Positions 51,761-61,368 of a DNA stretch of 64,000 bases are shown here, piece after piece (position 1 is the stretch's first letter; the number at the start of each line of letters is the position of its first letter). The position numbers and the translations under genes were made by a program. The notes beneath the pieces were generated by a model, which saw only the letters and a list, made by a program, of their open reading frames with translations, had not been told where the DNA came from and did not search any database. The stretch lies in the NCBI GenBank assembly GCA_041398785.1, contig JAWKUA010000021.1, forward strand, positions 1-64,000, written 5' to 3'. This stretch comes from Planctomycetaceae bacterium. Its GTDB lineage: Bacteria > Planctomycetota > Planctomycetia > Planctomycetales > Planctomycetaceae.

Positions 51761-54667
51761 TTACTTCAATTCGTAAATCACCAGCGGTTCAGCGGCGAAG
51801 TTTGCGGCGGGATATTTCTGTCGAGCCTTGCCGAACGCCTGTCCGCGAGCGGTGTCGTCGATCTTGTATCGCGCATGAAGGTCGCTGTGCTTCTGTGCAA
51901 GTTCCGCATCACCCAGATTGGAATACAGCTGACTCAGGTTGTAATGGGCGTCGACGTTTTCTGAATCGATGGCCAGAGTGCGGTGGAAGACTTCAACGGC
52001 CTCCTGCAGGCGAGCCTTTCGTTCGGCGTCGCGTGAGTCGCCCCGCATCTGCAGAGCACGGTCGAAAATGGTCCGGCCCAGCAGATTGATGACTTCGTAG
52101 TCTCTGCTGAAATCGAATTTCCGGCGCACGGTTTCGGCGTCTCTCATTTCCAGAACCTGCCGGAAGTTCTCTTCGGCTTCCTTCAGGAAACCCTGCTGAC
52201 GATTCAGGATTCCGCTTAACCACGCGACGGTCCAGGGCGGCGGAGCGGGATCGGTGTGGGTCGCGGCTCGCTGAACGGCGGCGACCGCTTCGTCAAGCTG
52301 ACCGGCTCCCGCTTCAGCGAACAGGACGCGCGCCAGATTCAGCGGGCCGTCGAATCTGCCGAGTTCTTCAACTTTGCGAAACGCGTCGGCCGCCTGCCGA
52401 AGTTCCGCCTTGCCTTTCAGCAGCATTCCGATTCCGTAGTCATTCCAGCGCTGCCATTCCGGGATGGCTCGCGGTGGATTACTGACTTCCGCGTCGATGC
52501 CGGCGATGGGAAATGTAACGCTGTCTTCCGCCAGAACGGTCACCGGCAATTCGTTGTGGTAAGGCTGGCCGGGTACATGCCCGCGAATTGGCGCGCCGAG
52601 TTCCGCCATCTTCCGGTCGACATACTTCATGTACGTCGAGTCAAACTTGCGATACAGCAGCCGGACTCGAACGTTCAGCGGGGCCGCAATGTCCTGCGGC
52701 ACGGTCAACCGATAATGCGCGGTCTGACCGGCACCGGGCGGAATCTGGTGGCTATACAGTGGTACGAAAATGTCCTGAGCGTTGCGGCGATCAATGCGGT
52801 TTCCTTCCCGATCCAGCATGAACGTGTTGACGAAATGCGACCATTCATCGACTTCACCGTTTTCGTTCATAAGGCCGCTGGCGGCAATCTGGCGATCGCC
52901 GGAGGATGCAACGACTTCCAGCCAGATTTCATTCGAATCGGTGGTCCCCTGAGTGAAATGGTGCCCCATAGTCACGGTTCGAATGACAGCTTCCAGCACG
53001 TACGTTTCGCCGGGAGTCAGCGTCGGAACTTCGTGTTTCGGGGAAGGCTCCGGTACTACTGAAGCCGGTGCCGCGGCTGTGACGGAATCCTGTGGAACTT
53101 CGCTGTCGCGCAGCGGAGCGATTAGTTCGCTTTCGATGCCACTGCCGTTGCGAATGCCGAAAATGTCGACTCGCATCACGCCTTCCAGAAACTTCTGGTG
53201 AGCCGCGATGACGTCCGGCTTGTCTCGCAGCCACGCAATTCCTGTGTTTGCGGACGGAAACAGATGGTCGTGAATTTTCAGCAGACCATCGTCGTCAAAC
53301 GGCTGCGCGCCAAAATCGGTGGACACTTCCGTCGGCATGTGACAGCCGTTGCAGTCGGTTTCAGCCACCTTCGGGTAGTAGAAACTGCGAGCACCATGTC
53401 CCGACACACCGCTCAATAGCCACGTGTCATAGTGATTCTGTCCTCGCAGAAATTCGCGATAGTGGTTCAGAGCGTACGGCAGATGCACCTTGTGACACGT
53501 GGAACAGAACTCCGCGGTCTTGTGCAGCGGCTTCAGAAACGTCTTCTTGTGAAACGACGGCTTGGCCTTCACCAGTTGATTATTGACCCACTGCAGAATC
53601 TGATTTTCACTGTGCGCGAACGGATAGTGCTGAGGTTCCTCGATCACAAAATCGGCGTTTCCGATGTTACTGTTGACGTGTGTGATTGCGTGGCAGACGG
53701 TGCAGGTGATTCCCGACTTCGCCGTGGGATGATTCAGCATGTCGAAGTTGGGATCGTCGAAGGCTCCGCTGAAAAACGGCACCGGATCGTGACAGCCGGC
53801 ACACCATCGCGACGCCTGCACGCTTCCGTCTCGCTTGAGTGCGACTTCGCGAGTTTCGGACACAGCGGCCAGGTACGGCGGATTATTGAAGGAACTGAAA
53901 CGATGCACGCTGTTTTCCCAGCCGGCGTGAGCATCCGCGTGACATTTCTGACAATAGGCGTTCATGTCCAGCGTCTTCGCGGGAACGAAGTTTCCGGACA
54001 ATGTGATGGCCGAAGACGGTTCGAAGTACTTCCTTCCGGAAGCCGGACCAACGGCGTTCCAGTTGCGCGGGTCCTGAGACTGCAGCAGCACCATCACACC
54101 CGCTGCCGCTGCGGCAATGCCGGCAAACACAAGTCCGGACTTCCATTGCATCTTCGGTCCGACCAGACGGTGCAGCCAGTACAGCCACAGTCCGACAACG
54201 GGAGCTGCGACGTGCAGCCAGTAAACCGCCGACCGAGTCGCGGGATTCTTCAGGTCAAACAATCCCTCGATGCGCACCAGAGCAAAGCCGCTCAGCAACA
54301 CGATCACACACATGGCAAACAGTGCGTAACCGATTCTCACTGTCCGGCGAACCTTGCGGTCCTTTGTGTTTCGCATGTGAATCAGACCGAACACCAGAAA
54401 CGGCACTACGATCAGCAGCCCGACGACGATGTGCATCAGGAACATGCAGATGTAGAAGAAGTCCTGATACGTCTGGCCGGTTGACCATTCCAGGATCTTC
54501 ACGCCACCCAGATAGGCGCTGTTGGCACCGATCAGAGCCAACAGGACGAGCATGATGTTGAACACAATTCGCAGCCGGGGTCCGATGGCTTTGCGAACGG
54601 CCTTTCGGGACTGGGCAGCATCCGCTGTCCCGCCCGCGCTGCCGGCAGCTGGAGGAATCGACGTCAT
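51761..54667 (-). CDS. Membrane pentaheme cytochrome c with C-terminal TPR domain
   Basis: A 968-residue protein in three parts. Five membrane helices come first (about 30-200). One has HVAAPVVGLWLYWLH (His-x13-His), so a b heme is possible. The periplasmic cytochrome part then has five CXXCH motifs: CQKCH, CAGCH, CTVCH, CSTCH and CNGCH (about 255-460). A beta-rich stretch follows, and finally TPRs (about 740-960; for example DAHYNLSQLYSNLGDAELAQKHS). ATG 54667 starts MTSIPPAAG; the frame is open to 54712. It precedes the CRTAC1 gene and converges on the decaheme operon. The single-protein mix of membrane, c-heme and TPR parts suggests an electron-transfer hub that also binds partners. Confidence 0.9.
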   Translation of the reverse strand: MTSIPPAAGSAGGTADAAQSRKAVRKAIGPRLRIVFNIMLVLLALIGANSAYLGGVKILEWSTGQTYQDFFYICMFLMHIVVGLLIVVPFLVFGLIHMRNTKDRKVRRTVRIGYALFAMCVIVLLSGFALVRIEGLFDLKNPATRSAVYWLHVAAPVVGLWLYWLHRLVGPKMQWKSGLVFAGIAAAAAGVMVLLQSQDPRNWNAVGPASGRKYFEPSSAITLSGNFVPAKTLDMNAYCQKCHADAHAGWENSVHRFSSFNNPPYLAAVSETREVALKRDGSVQASRWCAGCHDPVPFFSGAFDDPNFDMLNHPTAKSGITCTVCHAITHVNSNIGNADFVIEEPQHYPFAHSENQILQWVNNQLVKAKPSFHKKTFLKPLHKTAEFCSTCHKVHLPYALNHYREFLRGQNHYDTWLLSGVSGHGARSFYYPKVAETDCNGCHMPTEVSTDFGAQPFDDDGLLKIHDHLFPSANTGIAWLRDKPDVIAAHQKFLEGVMRVDIFGIRNGSGIESELIAPLRDSEVPQDSVTAAAPASVVPEPSPKHEVPTLTPGETYVLEAVIRTVTMGHHFTQGTTDSNEIWLEVVASSGDRQIAASGLMNENGEVDEWSHFVNTFMLDREGNRIDRRNAQDIFVPLYSHQIPPGAGQTAHYRLTVPQDIAAPLNVRVRLLYRKFDSTYMKYVDRKMAELGAPIRGHVPGQPYHNELPVTVLAEDSVTFPIAGIDAEVSNPPRAIPEWQRWNDYGIGMLLKGKAELRQAADAFRKVEELGRFDGPLNLARVLFAEAGAGQLDEAVAAVQRAATHTDPAPPPWTVAWLSGILNRQQGFLKEAEENFRQVLEMRDAETVRRKFDFSRDYEVINLLGRTIFDRALQMRGDSRDAERKARLQEAVEVFHRTLAIDSENVDAHYNLSQLYSNLGDAELAQKHSDLHARYKIDDTARGQAFGKARQKYPAANFAAEPLVIYELK

Positions 54668-54810
54668 GGAAACGGGCTTTCTCAACCGATGAATGCGGGA
54701 TTGTCGTCTCAAATTCCAACGGACGACAGCAAACGGCCTGCAGCGATGGTTCGGCAGAAATCAGGCCGACGAATGGCACGGCGCAGTCTCTCGCGGCGTG
54801 CCGACGGCAT

Positions 54811-55310
54811 TCAGCGGGAGACGGTCAGACGCAGCGCCTCAGGCGGCGGCTCCGGATCGGTGGGATAGCCCGCCAGTGGAGTTGCGGCGTCATAGCCAGC
54901 GCGGCGACGTTTGCCTTCTGCGGCTTCAAGATCCACTCCGGCGTTCGAAATCGCTTCGTGCGACGGCGACACGGGCGGGACGGCGGGAGTCACCGGTCGT
55001 TCGGATTCGTCAGATCGGCGGCATCGCGGCCCGTTGCAGGGCGGCTGAGTTCCCGAAGGCGACTGCGAGGCATCGACGATCCCTGGGCGTGCCATCCTGC
55101 CGCATCACGTCGTCGCTCGCCGGTGACCGCGGCTGAGCCGCCGACTGGATCGATGCCGGAGTCACCAAACTTCTCGTAAAGGCTGACCTTCGTGTGCACG
55201 TAGTCGCCGCATGAGGCATAGACCGCCGGTCCCGAGCAACATGCGATCGCCACGCCGATCCCGAGGATCAGACAGCTTCGCACGTCTGGAACTATGCGGT
55301 GGTACTTCAT
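54811..55310 (-). CDS. Small secreted protein of unknown function, apparently frameshifted
   Basis: ATG 55310 opens a signal peptide (SCLILGIGVAIACCSGPAVYA) and mature start SCGDYVHTKVSLYEK. The frame runs into arginine-rich text and stops at 54990. A second frame from about 55095 to 54811 reads ARPGIVDASQSPSGTQPPCNGPRC, a CXGPXC motif I associate with such short secreted planctomycete proteins. A single indel between about 55090 and 55120 would join them into about 165 residues. It lies upstream of the pentaheme/TPR gene on the same strand. Function unknown. A tandem of two unrelated short frames is the alternative. Confidence 0.5.
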
Positions 55311-55430
55311 GGGAACCTGGAAAATCCGCTGCGCAGAACCTGGAGTTACTGCAAAGTGTACGCGGTCGCCGCGGATTTCCGCGAAACGATTTTTTCGAAA
55401 TTGGTGCGTCTGTCCGACGGAGCTGCGTTC

Positions 55431-55511
55431 GGGAGGGCGAGGCTCCCGCCAAGCCGCGTGTGCCAGAGTACGTCCGTTGCGGCAGCGGCTCTGCAGGAGC
55501 CTCGCCCTCCC
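55431..55511. repeat. GGGAGGGCGAGG palindrome, diverged copy
   Basis: Arms 55431-55456 and 55486-55511 match those at 9517-9596 but pair imperfectly, with mismatches in the inner third (CCAAGCCG against CGGCTCTGC). Loop sequence is also similar (GTGCCAGAG core). Confidence 0.8.
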
Positions 55512-55580
55512 GATGGTGTCATCTGTGTGAATCTGTGAAATCTGTGGACGCCATTTGCGACCGCAAAGTCCGCAGGCGGC

Positions 55581-55643
55581 AGCACGTCCCATAACGCTTT
55601 CCGACGGCTGCGCCGCACAACTTCTTCGAAGATGTGGTACCCC
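55581..55643. repeat. 62-bp dispersed repeat, copy 2
   Basis: Nearly identical to 9642-9703, with one mismatch in about 62 bases, and again 3' of the palindrome in the same orientation. The spacer between palindrome and repeat differs (45 bp at copy 1, 69 bp here) and is unrelated. Confidence 0.85.
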
Positions 55644-55801
55644 GTGCGAACGCGAACAACGAAAGCGATGCGGAACCTTCGCGCAGCAAGGCATCACCTG
55701 GACACGGACTCGTGCGTTTGATTTCGGGCGCCCGTTTGTGTAATCCGTCGAAGTATCGACCGCTCACTGCGATTTTGGATTCACTGTTCGCTGGTTTCCC
55801 T

Positions 55802-57169
55802 ATGTCTCACCCGACACTCGCCAGACAATTCACTTCCGACGACCAGCGTGCTCACTGGCACGATCGAGCGCTCTGGTTCGTGCGTGAGAAGCGCGACCGG
55901 ATGGCGAACAGTGTGCCCGAATGGGAAGAGCTGCGGCAACTGGCGTCGGCGATCAAGCTGCACACGATGTCGCAACTTCCGACGTACCTGGAACAGTTCG
56001 AAGCCCGCGCGAAGGCTTTGGGTGTGCACGTCCACTGGGCCGTCGACGGCGAGGAACACAATCGTATCGTGCATGACATCCTGAAGCGGCACGGTGTGAA
56101 GAAGGTCGTCAAAAGCAAGTCGATGCTGACGGAGGAATGTCACCTGAATCCGTTTCTGGAGCAGCACGGAATGGAAGTTGTCGATACGGATCTGGGAGAA
56201 CGCATCGTCCAGCTTCGCAACGAGGCTCCCAGCCATATCGTGCTGCCGGCGATTCACATTAAGAAGGAGGAAGTCGGTGAGTGCTTTCACGAGCATCTGG
56301 GAACGGAAGCCGGCGCGTCCGACCCCGCCTATCTGACGGAAGCCGCACGGCAGCATCTTCGCGAACGATTCTGTTCGGCGGACGCGGGCATCACCGGAGT
56401 CAACTTCGCCATCGCGGAAACCGGTGGATTTGTCGTCTGCACGAATGAAGGCAACGCGGACCTGGGCGTTTCGCTGCCGAAGCTGCACATTGCCTGCATG
56501 GGGATCGAAAAGCTGATCCCGCGAGCCAGCGATCTGGCCGTCTTTCTGCGGCTGCTGGCTCGTTCTGCCACCGGTCAGCCGATCACGACGTATTCGTCTC
56601 ACTTTCACGGACCTCGCGAAGGCTGCGAACTGCATCTGGTTCTGGTGGACAACGGTCGCAGCGGCATCCTGCAGAACCCGGAGTTTCGCCGCAGCCTGAA
56701 CTGCATCCGCTGCGGTGCCTGCATGAACACCTGCCCGGTGTATCGGCGAAGCGGAGGCCACAGCTATCAGTCCACGGTCCCGGGTCCGATCGGGTCGATC
56801 CTGGCCCCGATTCGGGAACCGGAAAAACACGCGTCGCTGCCGTTCGCCTGCAGCCTGTGCGGGTCCTGTACCGACGTCTGCCCGGTGAAGATTCCGCTGC
56901 ACCATCAGTTGTTTGCGATGCGCGGATTTCTCGACGGAAAGCACCTGATCGGGACTTCGAAGAAGCTGTCCATGAAGCTGGCGTCGGCCGTGTTGTCGAG
57001 AACCTGGCTGTTTAACCTCGGCGGTCAATTCGCCCGCTTCGGCCTGCGCTGGCTGCCACGGTTCGCCGTCTATAACCCGCTAAACGCATGGGGCCGTAAA
57101 CGCGATCTGCCGGACGCTCCGAAGAAGACCTTCCGGCAGCAGTACGCGGAACGGAAGAAAAAGAAATAG
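55802..57169 (+). CDS. LutB-type L-lactate oxidation iron-sulfur protein
   Basis: A 455-residue protein with an N-terminal LUD domain (about 55-300; AETGGFVVCTNEGNADLGVS is a typical LUD stretch) and a C-terminal bis-[4Fe-4S] domain with CIRCGACMNTCPVYRR and CSLCGSCTDVCPVKIP. This is the LutB/YkgF layout, one of three subunits (LutABC) that oxidise L-lactate to pyruvate. Length fits LutB (about 470). LutA and LutC are not seen in the window, so either they lie elsewhere or the protein works with another partner. ATG 55802 starts homology. A lactate permease is encoded at 16665-18380. Confidence 0.92.
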   Translation: MSHPTLARQFTSDDQRAHWHDRALWFVREKRDRMANSVPEWEELRQLASAIKLHTMSQLPTYLEQFEARAKALGVHVHWAVDGEEHNRIVHDILKRHGVKKVVKSKSMLTEECHLNPFLEQHGMEVVDTDLGERIVQLRNEAPSHIVLPAIHIKKEEVGECFHEHLGTEAGASDPAYLTEAARQHLRERFCSADAGITGVNFAIAETGGFVVCTNEGNADLGVSLPKLHIACMGIEKLIPRASDLAVFLRLLARSATGQPITTYSSHFHGPREGCELHLVLVDNGRSGILQNPEFRRSLNCIRCGACMNTCPVYRRSGGHSYQSTVPGPIGSILAPIREPEKHASLPFACSLCGSCTDVCPVKIPLHHQLFAMRGFLDGKHLIGTSKKLSMKLASAVLSRTWLFNLGGQFARFGLRWLPRFAVYNPLNAWGRKRDLPDAPKKTFRQQYAERKKKK

Positions 57170-57326
57170 CCACGACCCTGTCGCCGAAGAATTCGCAGAA
57201 GTGCCGTCGATTTGGGAACAGGAGGCTGCGCACTGGCATGGCCGCAAACGTCGGATTGAATTAGGGTTCCGCCGGTCGGTGGTCGGGAAGTCCGCCGGTG
57301 TTAGGTTCGCAGTCTGAGTTCCCTCG

Positions 57327-58736
57327 ATGACTAATCCGTATGAAAGTCCGGCGGTGATGGAACACCCGGTCGGCGGGAACGACGTTTCCCGGCTGATGGC
57401 GAACCCGGTGTTTCAGGGGATCCTGCTGACTCAGTTTCTGGGAGCGTTCAACGACAACTACTTCAAGCAGATGGTGCTGCTGAAGTGTACGGAGCTGGCA
57501 AAGGCGGGCAGCAGCGACATGCAGCCCTGGGCGACCGCAGCATTCGCACTGCCGTTTGTGTTGCTGTCGGGGCTGGGCGGCTATCTTTCCGACCGGTACT
57601 CACGCCGGACCGTCATCGTGCTGTGCAAGGTCGCGGAAATCGTCATCGTGGGCCTGGCGCTGCTGGTGCTGTTGATTCTGCCCGCGACGAATGGTCTGCA
57701 ACTGACGATGCTGATCTTCGTGCTGGCCCTGCTGGGGGCTCAAAGCGCGATTTTCGGGCCGTCCAAGTACGGAATTCTGCCGGAACTGTTCAGTCACCGA
57801 CAACTGCTGCCCGTCAACGGTTCGATTCAGATGACCACGTTTCTGGCGATCATTTTCGGAACAGCGGCCGCAGGAATTGCGCTGGACGAACTGGAAGATT
57901 CGCTATGGATGTGCAGCGTGATTGCTCTGGCGATCGCGTTGACCGGAACTCTGACGTCGCTGCTGATCCACCGGACTCCCGCGTCGCACCCGAATTTGCC
58001 GCTGCGGCCGGAGAATGCGTTTCTGCCGCGTGAGACCATCGCGCTGCTGAAGCGTTCTCCGAAGCTGTTTCAGTCGCTGCTGGTGGCGACGGTGTTCTGG
58101 TTTATCGGCGGCGCTGCTCAACCGGCCGTCAACAACCTCGGCGAACACGTGTTCGGCATGAACAAGACTCGCACGAGCCTGATGACGGCGTCGATCGGAG
58201 TCGGAATCGCCGCCGGATGCGCGATCGCGGGATTCTTCAGCACCGGCAAGTCCGAAGGCGGCAAGTGGGTTCAGCGCGGCGGGTGGATGACGGTGTGTTC
58301 GCTGCTGCTGATCGCGTTTCTCAGCAGCCCGGTCGCGGCTCGCCCTGATGTGCTGCCGGGAGAATCCGGTATTTGGAACAGCATCATTCACGCGGGAACC
58401 TTCGAATGGACAGTGCGCGGAAGCATGTTGCTGCTGGGTCTGTCGGCGGGAGTGTTCGTGGTTCCGATTCAGACCTACATCCAGGAAGCTCCGCCTGCCG
58501 ACCAAAAGGGCCGCGTGATTGGTGCTCAGAACTTTCTGAACTGGGTGGGGATCCTGCTGTCGGCTGCGTTTCTGGTGGTGATGGGCGTCGTGACGAATCT
58601 GGTTGCCGGTGACGGATCCGCACAGGCACACAGCTACGCGGTGTTTGTCGTGCTGGCTGCGGTGATGCTGCCGATTGCGATTTGGTATCGGCTGCAGCCG
58701 GCGCACTCCGATGACGCATCATCGACGAAAATATGA
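57327..58736 (+). CDS. MFS transporter, LplT-like
   Basis: A 469-residue transporter with about 12 membrane helices. The opening FQGILLTQFLGAFNDNYFKQM and the later GAQSAIFGPSKYGILPELF are the signatures of the lysophospholipid transporter LplT branch of the MFS, where members flip lyso-phospholipids inward for re-acylation. In many bacteria the gene is fused or adjacent to an acyltransferase; none is here, so the substrate is open. The short N-terminus MTNPYESPAV is typical of planctomycete membrane proteins. It is a lone gene between LutB and the bc-complex operon. Confidence 0.88.
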   Translation: MTNPYESPAVMEHPVGGNDVSRLMANPVFQGILLTQFLGAFNDNYFKQMVLLKCTELAKAGSSDMQPWATAAFALPFVLLSGLGGYLSDRYSRRTVIVLCKVAEIVIVGLALLVLLILPATNGLQLTMLIFVLALLGAQSAIFGPSKYGILPELFSHRQLLPVNGSIQMTTFLAIIFGTAAAGIALDELEDSLWMCSVIALAIALTGTLTSLLIHRTPASHPNLPLRPENAFLPRETIALLKRSPKLFQSLLVATVFWFIGGAAQPAVNNLGEHVFGMNKTRTSLMTASIGVGIAAGCAIAGFFSTGKSEGGKWVQRGGWMTVCSLLLIAFLSSPVAARPDVLPGESGIWNSIIHAGTFEWTVRGSMLLLGLSAGVFVVPIQTYIQEAPPADQKGRVIGAQNFLNWVGILLSAAFLVVMGVVTNLVAGDGSAQAHSYAVFVVLAAVMLPIAIWYRLQPAHSDDASSTKI

Positions 58737-59147
58737 CGCGCACAATTCGTCAAACGCCGCCGCCGGCTGCGTGAAAATTGGTTGTGGCAATTGTCGACGA
58801 TCGACCATCGATACGCGGTGTGCATAAACCGGTTGACTCATCCTTCCCAGGGCTGGGACATGCCGTTTTGGGCACTTCCTGCGTGTGAGAAAAGAATCTC
58901 CGGCGTTCCATCCCGCTTGTCAGTGTCCAGGGGCCGGGGCAGAATCCCGAAGCCCGCCGGTTCTCATACCGCTGCATTGGTCGCTGAACGCGTTGCTGTC
59001 TTTTAAGCCGCTTCGTTATGCTGCGACACCTCTGACGCTGTCTCATTTTTCGCTTCACTGCGATCGCTGTGACGTCGCTTGTGGTATTCGAATCCGCTCC
59101 GGGATCTTGTCTTGTCTCGTCATCAGCGGACGGTGAGAACTCACCCC
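58737..59147. other. Intergenic, 411 bp, upstream of the bc-complex operon
   Basis: No coding frame convinces. It contains two promoter-like sites: a lone TTGACT near 58832 and the pair listed separately at 58993-59022. The Rieske frame is open back to 59079 but without homology. Confidence 0.45.
58993..59022 (+). promoter_or_regulatory. Possible promoter of the bc-complex operon
   Basis: TTGCTG (58993-58998) and TATGCT (59017-59022) are 18 bases apart and 126 bases before the Rieske start. The -10 is the same hexamer as in the site upstream of the DUF1592 gene. Motif match only. Confidence 0.25.
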
Positions 59148-60317
59148 ATGAGCGACCAGAATCCTTCAACTGAAGACATTCTTTCGAAGATTCGGGGAGG
59201 CGCTGCAAAGCCCTCAAGTCCGACTCCCGAGCAGCCGGCCGACGATTCCGGCCCCAGCGCAGCGGCGGCCGAAGAAAAGCCGGCCGCGGCGAAACCGGCT
59301 GCATCAAAGCCAGCGGCGGCTCCGTCGGGGACCGCTGACATTCTTGCGTCGCTGCGTGCCGGAAAAGCCGCGGCAGATGCACCGGCTGGCGGAAAGTCCG
59401 CGGCTCCAAAATCAACCAGTGATGTCCTGGCCTCTGTGAAATCAGATGGCGGTGGAGCGAAATCAGGCGGTGGTGCGACAAAGCCGGCGGCTCCCGGCGG
59501 TACAGCCGATATTCTGGCGTCGCTGCGGTCCGGCAAGGGCGGTGCAGCCGCATCAGCGAAACCAGCGGCAGGCAAGGCCGCTGCCGGTAAGGCTGCCGGA
59601 AAGACGGCAGCTGCGAAGGCGGACGTTTCTGCGGCCAGCGGTATGTCGGCGGCGGAGATGATCCGTGCGGCTCGTGAAGGTGGCGCGGCTGCCGGTGCAA
59701 AGGCGAAGGCTCCCGGCAAGGTGGCGCTTCCCGGGAAGCCGCTGGCAAAAGCATCGCCCTCACCGTTCCAGGCGCCTCAGGCGTCGGAGCCAAAGGAGAC
59801 GCGACGGTCCATGCTGTCGTGGCTGGTCGGTGTTGTGTCGAGTCCCATTGTTGTGGCGTGGACAGCCATGGCGGCCGCTGGAGCGGCGTCCGCGCTGGCG
59901 ACGGCTCGATTCATGATGCCGAATGTGCTGGTGGAGCCACCCACAAAATTCAAGATCGGCCCTCCAACGGATTACGACGCGGGAACTGTGTCTACCAAAT
60001 GGAAGGCTCAGTTCGGTGTGTGGATCGTCAACGCCGAGGTTGACGGAAAGCAGATCATTTACGCATTGTCGACCGTCTGTACGCATCTGGGTTGTACGCC
60101 GAACTGGCTGGATGGTGAGCAGAAGTTTAAGTGTCCCTGCCATGGCTCCGGGTTCTACAAAAACGGAGTGAACTTTGAAGGACCGGCCCCGCGACCGCTG
60201 GAGCGAATGGGGATTCGCCTGGCTGATGACGGGATGCTGGAAGTTGACAAGAGTGTGAAGTTTCAGCAGGAACTGGGGCAGTGGTCGAATCCTGCGTCGT
60301 TCGTGCCCGTGGCATAG
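59148..60317 (+). CDS. Rieske iron-sulfur protein with long repetitive N-terminal extension
   Basis: A 389-residue protein. The C-terminal Rieske fold has CTHLGC near residue 311 and CPCHGSGF near 330, with all 2Fe-2S ligands, so it is the iron-sulfur subunit of a quinol-cytochrome c reductase. A membrane helix preceded by RRSMLSWLVGVV (about 230-260) looks like a Tat-type anchor. The first 220 residues are unusual: Ala/Lys/Pro/Gly-rich, with five variants of a short motif (STEDILSKIRGG, GTADILASLRAG, STSDVLASVKSD, GTADILASLRSG, SAAEMIRAAREG). Typical Rieske proteins have about 150-200 residues. ATG 59148 is the only good start. Cytochrome b genes follow. Confidence 0.95.
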   Translation: MSDQNPSTEDILSKIRGGAAKPSSPTPEQPADDSGPSAAAAEEKPAAAKPAASKPAAAPSGTADILASLRAGKAAADAPAGGKSAAPKSTSDVLASVKSDGGGAKSGGGATKPAAPGGTADILASLRSGKGGAAASAKPAAGKAAAGKAAGKTAAAKADVSAASGMSAAEMIRAAREGGAAAGAKAKAPGKVALPGKPLAKASPSPFQAPQASEPKETRRSMLSWLVGVVSSPIVVAWTAMAAAGAASALATARFMMPNVLVEPPTKFKIGPPTDYDAGTVSTKWKAQFGVWIVNAEVDGKQIIYALSTVCTHLGCTPNWLDGEQKFKCPCHGSGFYKNGVNFEGPAPRPLERMGIRLADDGMLEVDKSVKFQQELGQWSNPASFVPVA

Positions 60318-60450
60318 AACGTCGCTGGTCTGGAGCTGTCACAGATGTTGATCGGGGTTCTGTGTCGGTGACGGGACCGGGGAAATGAGATCTGTCTTTT
60401 GATGATCGTGGTGTTACTCCCGAATTGATCCGTGCTAAGGAAGCTTGTTC

Positions 60451-61224
<774 letters not shown>

Positions 61225-61368
61225 TGTTCATCAGGCCTCGGAATCGGGTGGCCGGGGCCGGACTGAGCGGTTTGGTGAGATTCCGCGGAGTTCGCCAGTG
61301 CCACTCTCTGGCCGCGGCCACCCCTGGACTGTAACTGTAATACGGCATCCCATCGGTCTCACAGAAAT

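Larger units (their letters stand above)
55311..55801. other. Intergenic, 491 bp, filled by composite repeat
   Basis: Divergent border between the small secreted protein and the LutB-like gene. The middle holds the palindrome and the 62-bp repeat listed separately. No other gene is seen. The promoter of the LutB-like gene must lie in its last 150 bases but no clear boxes stand out. Confidence 0.5.

Noticed and set aside
59141..59719. Ala/Pro-rich minus-strand frame opposite the Rieske gene
   Set aside because: Reverse reading of the repetitive Ala/Lys/Gly coding sequence. The Rieske frame has clear homology and continues through.
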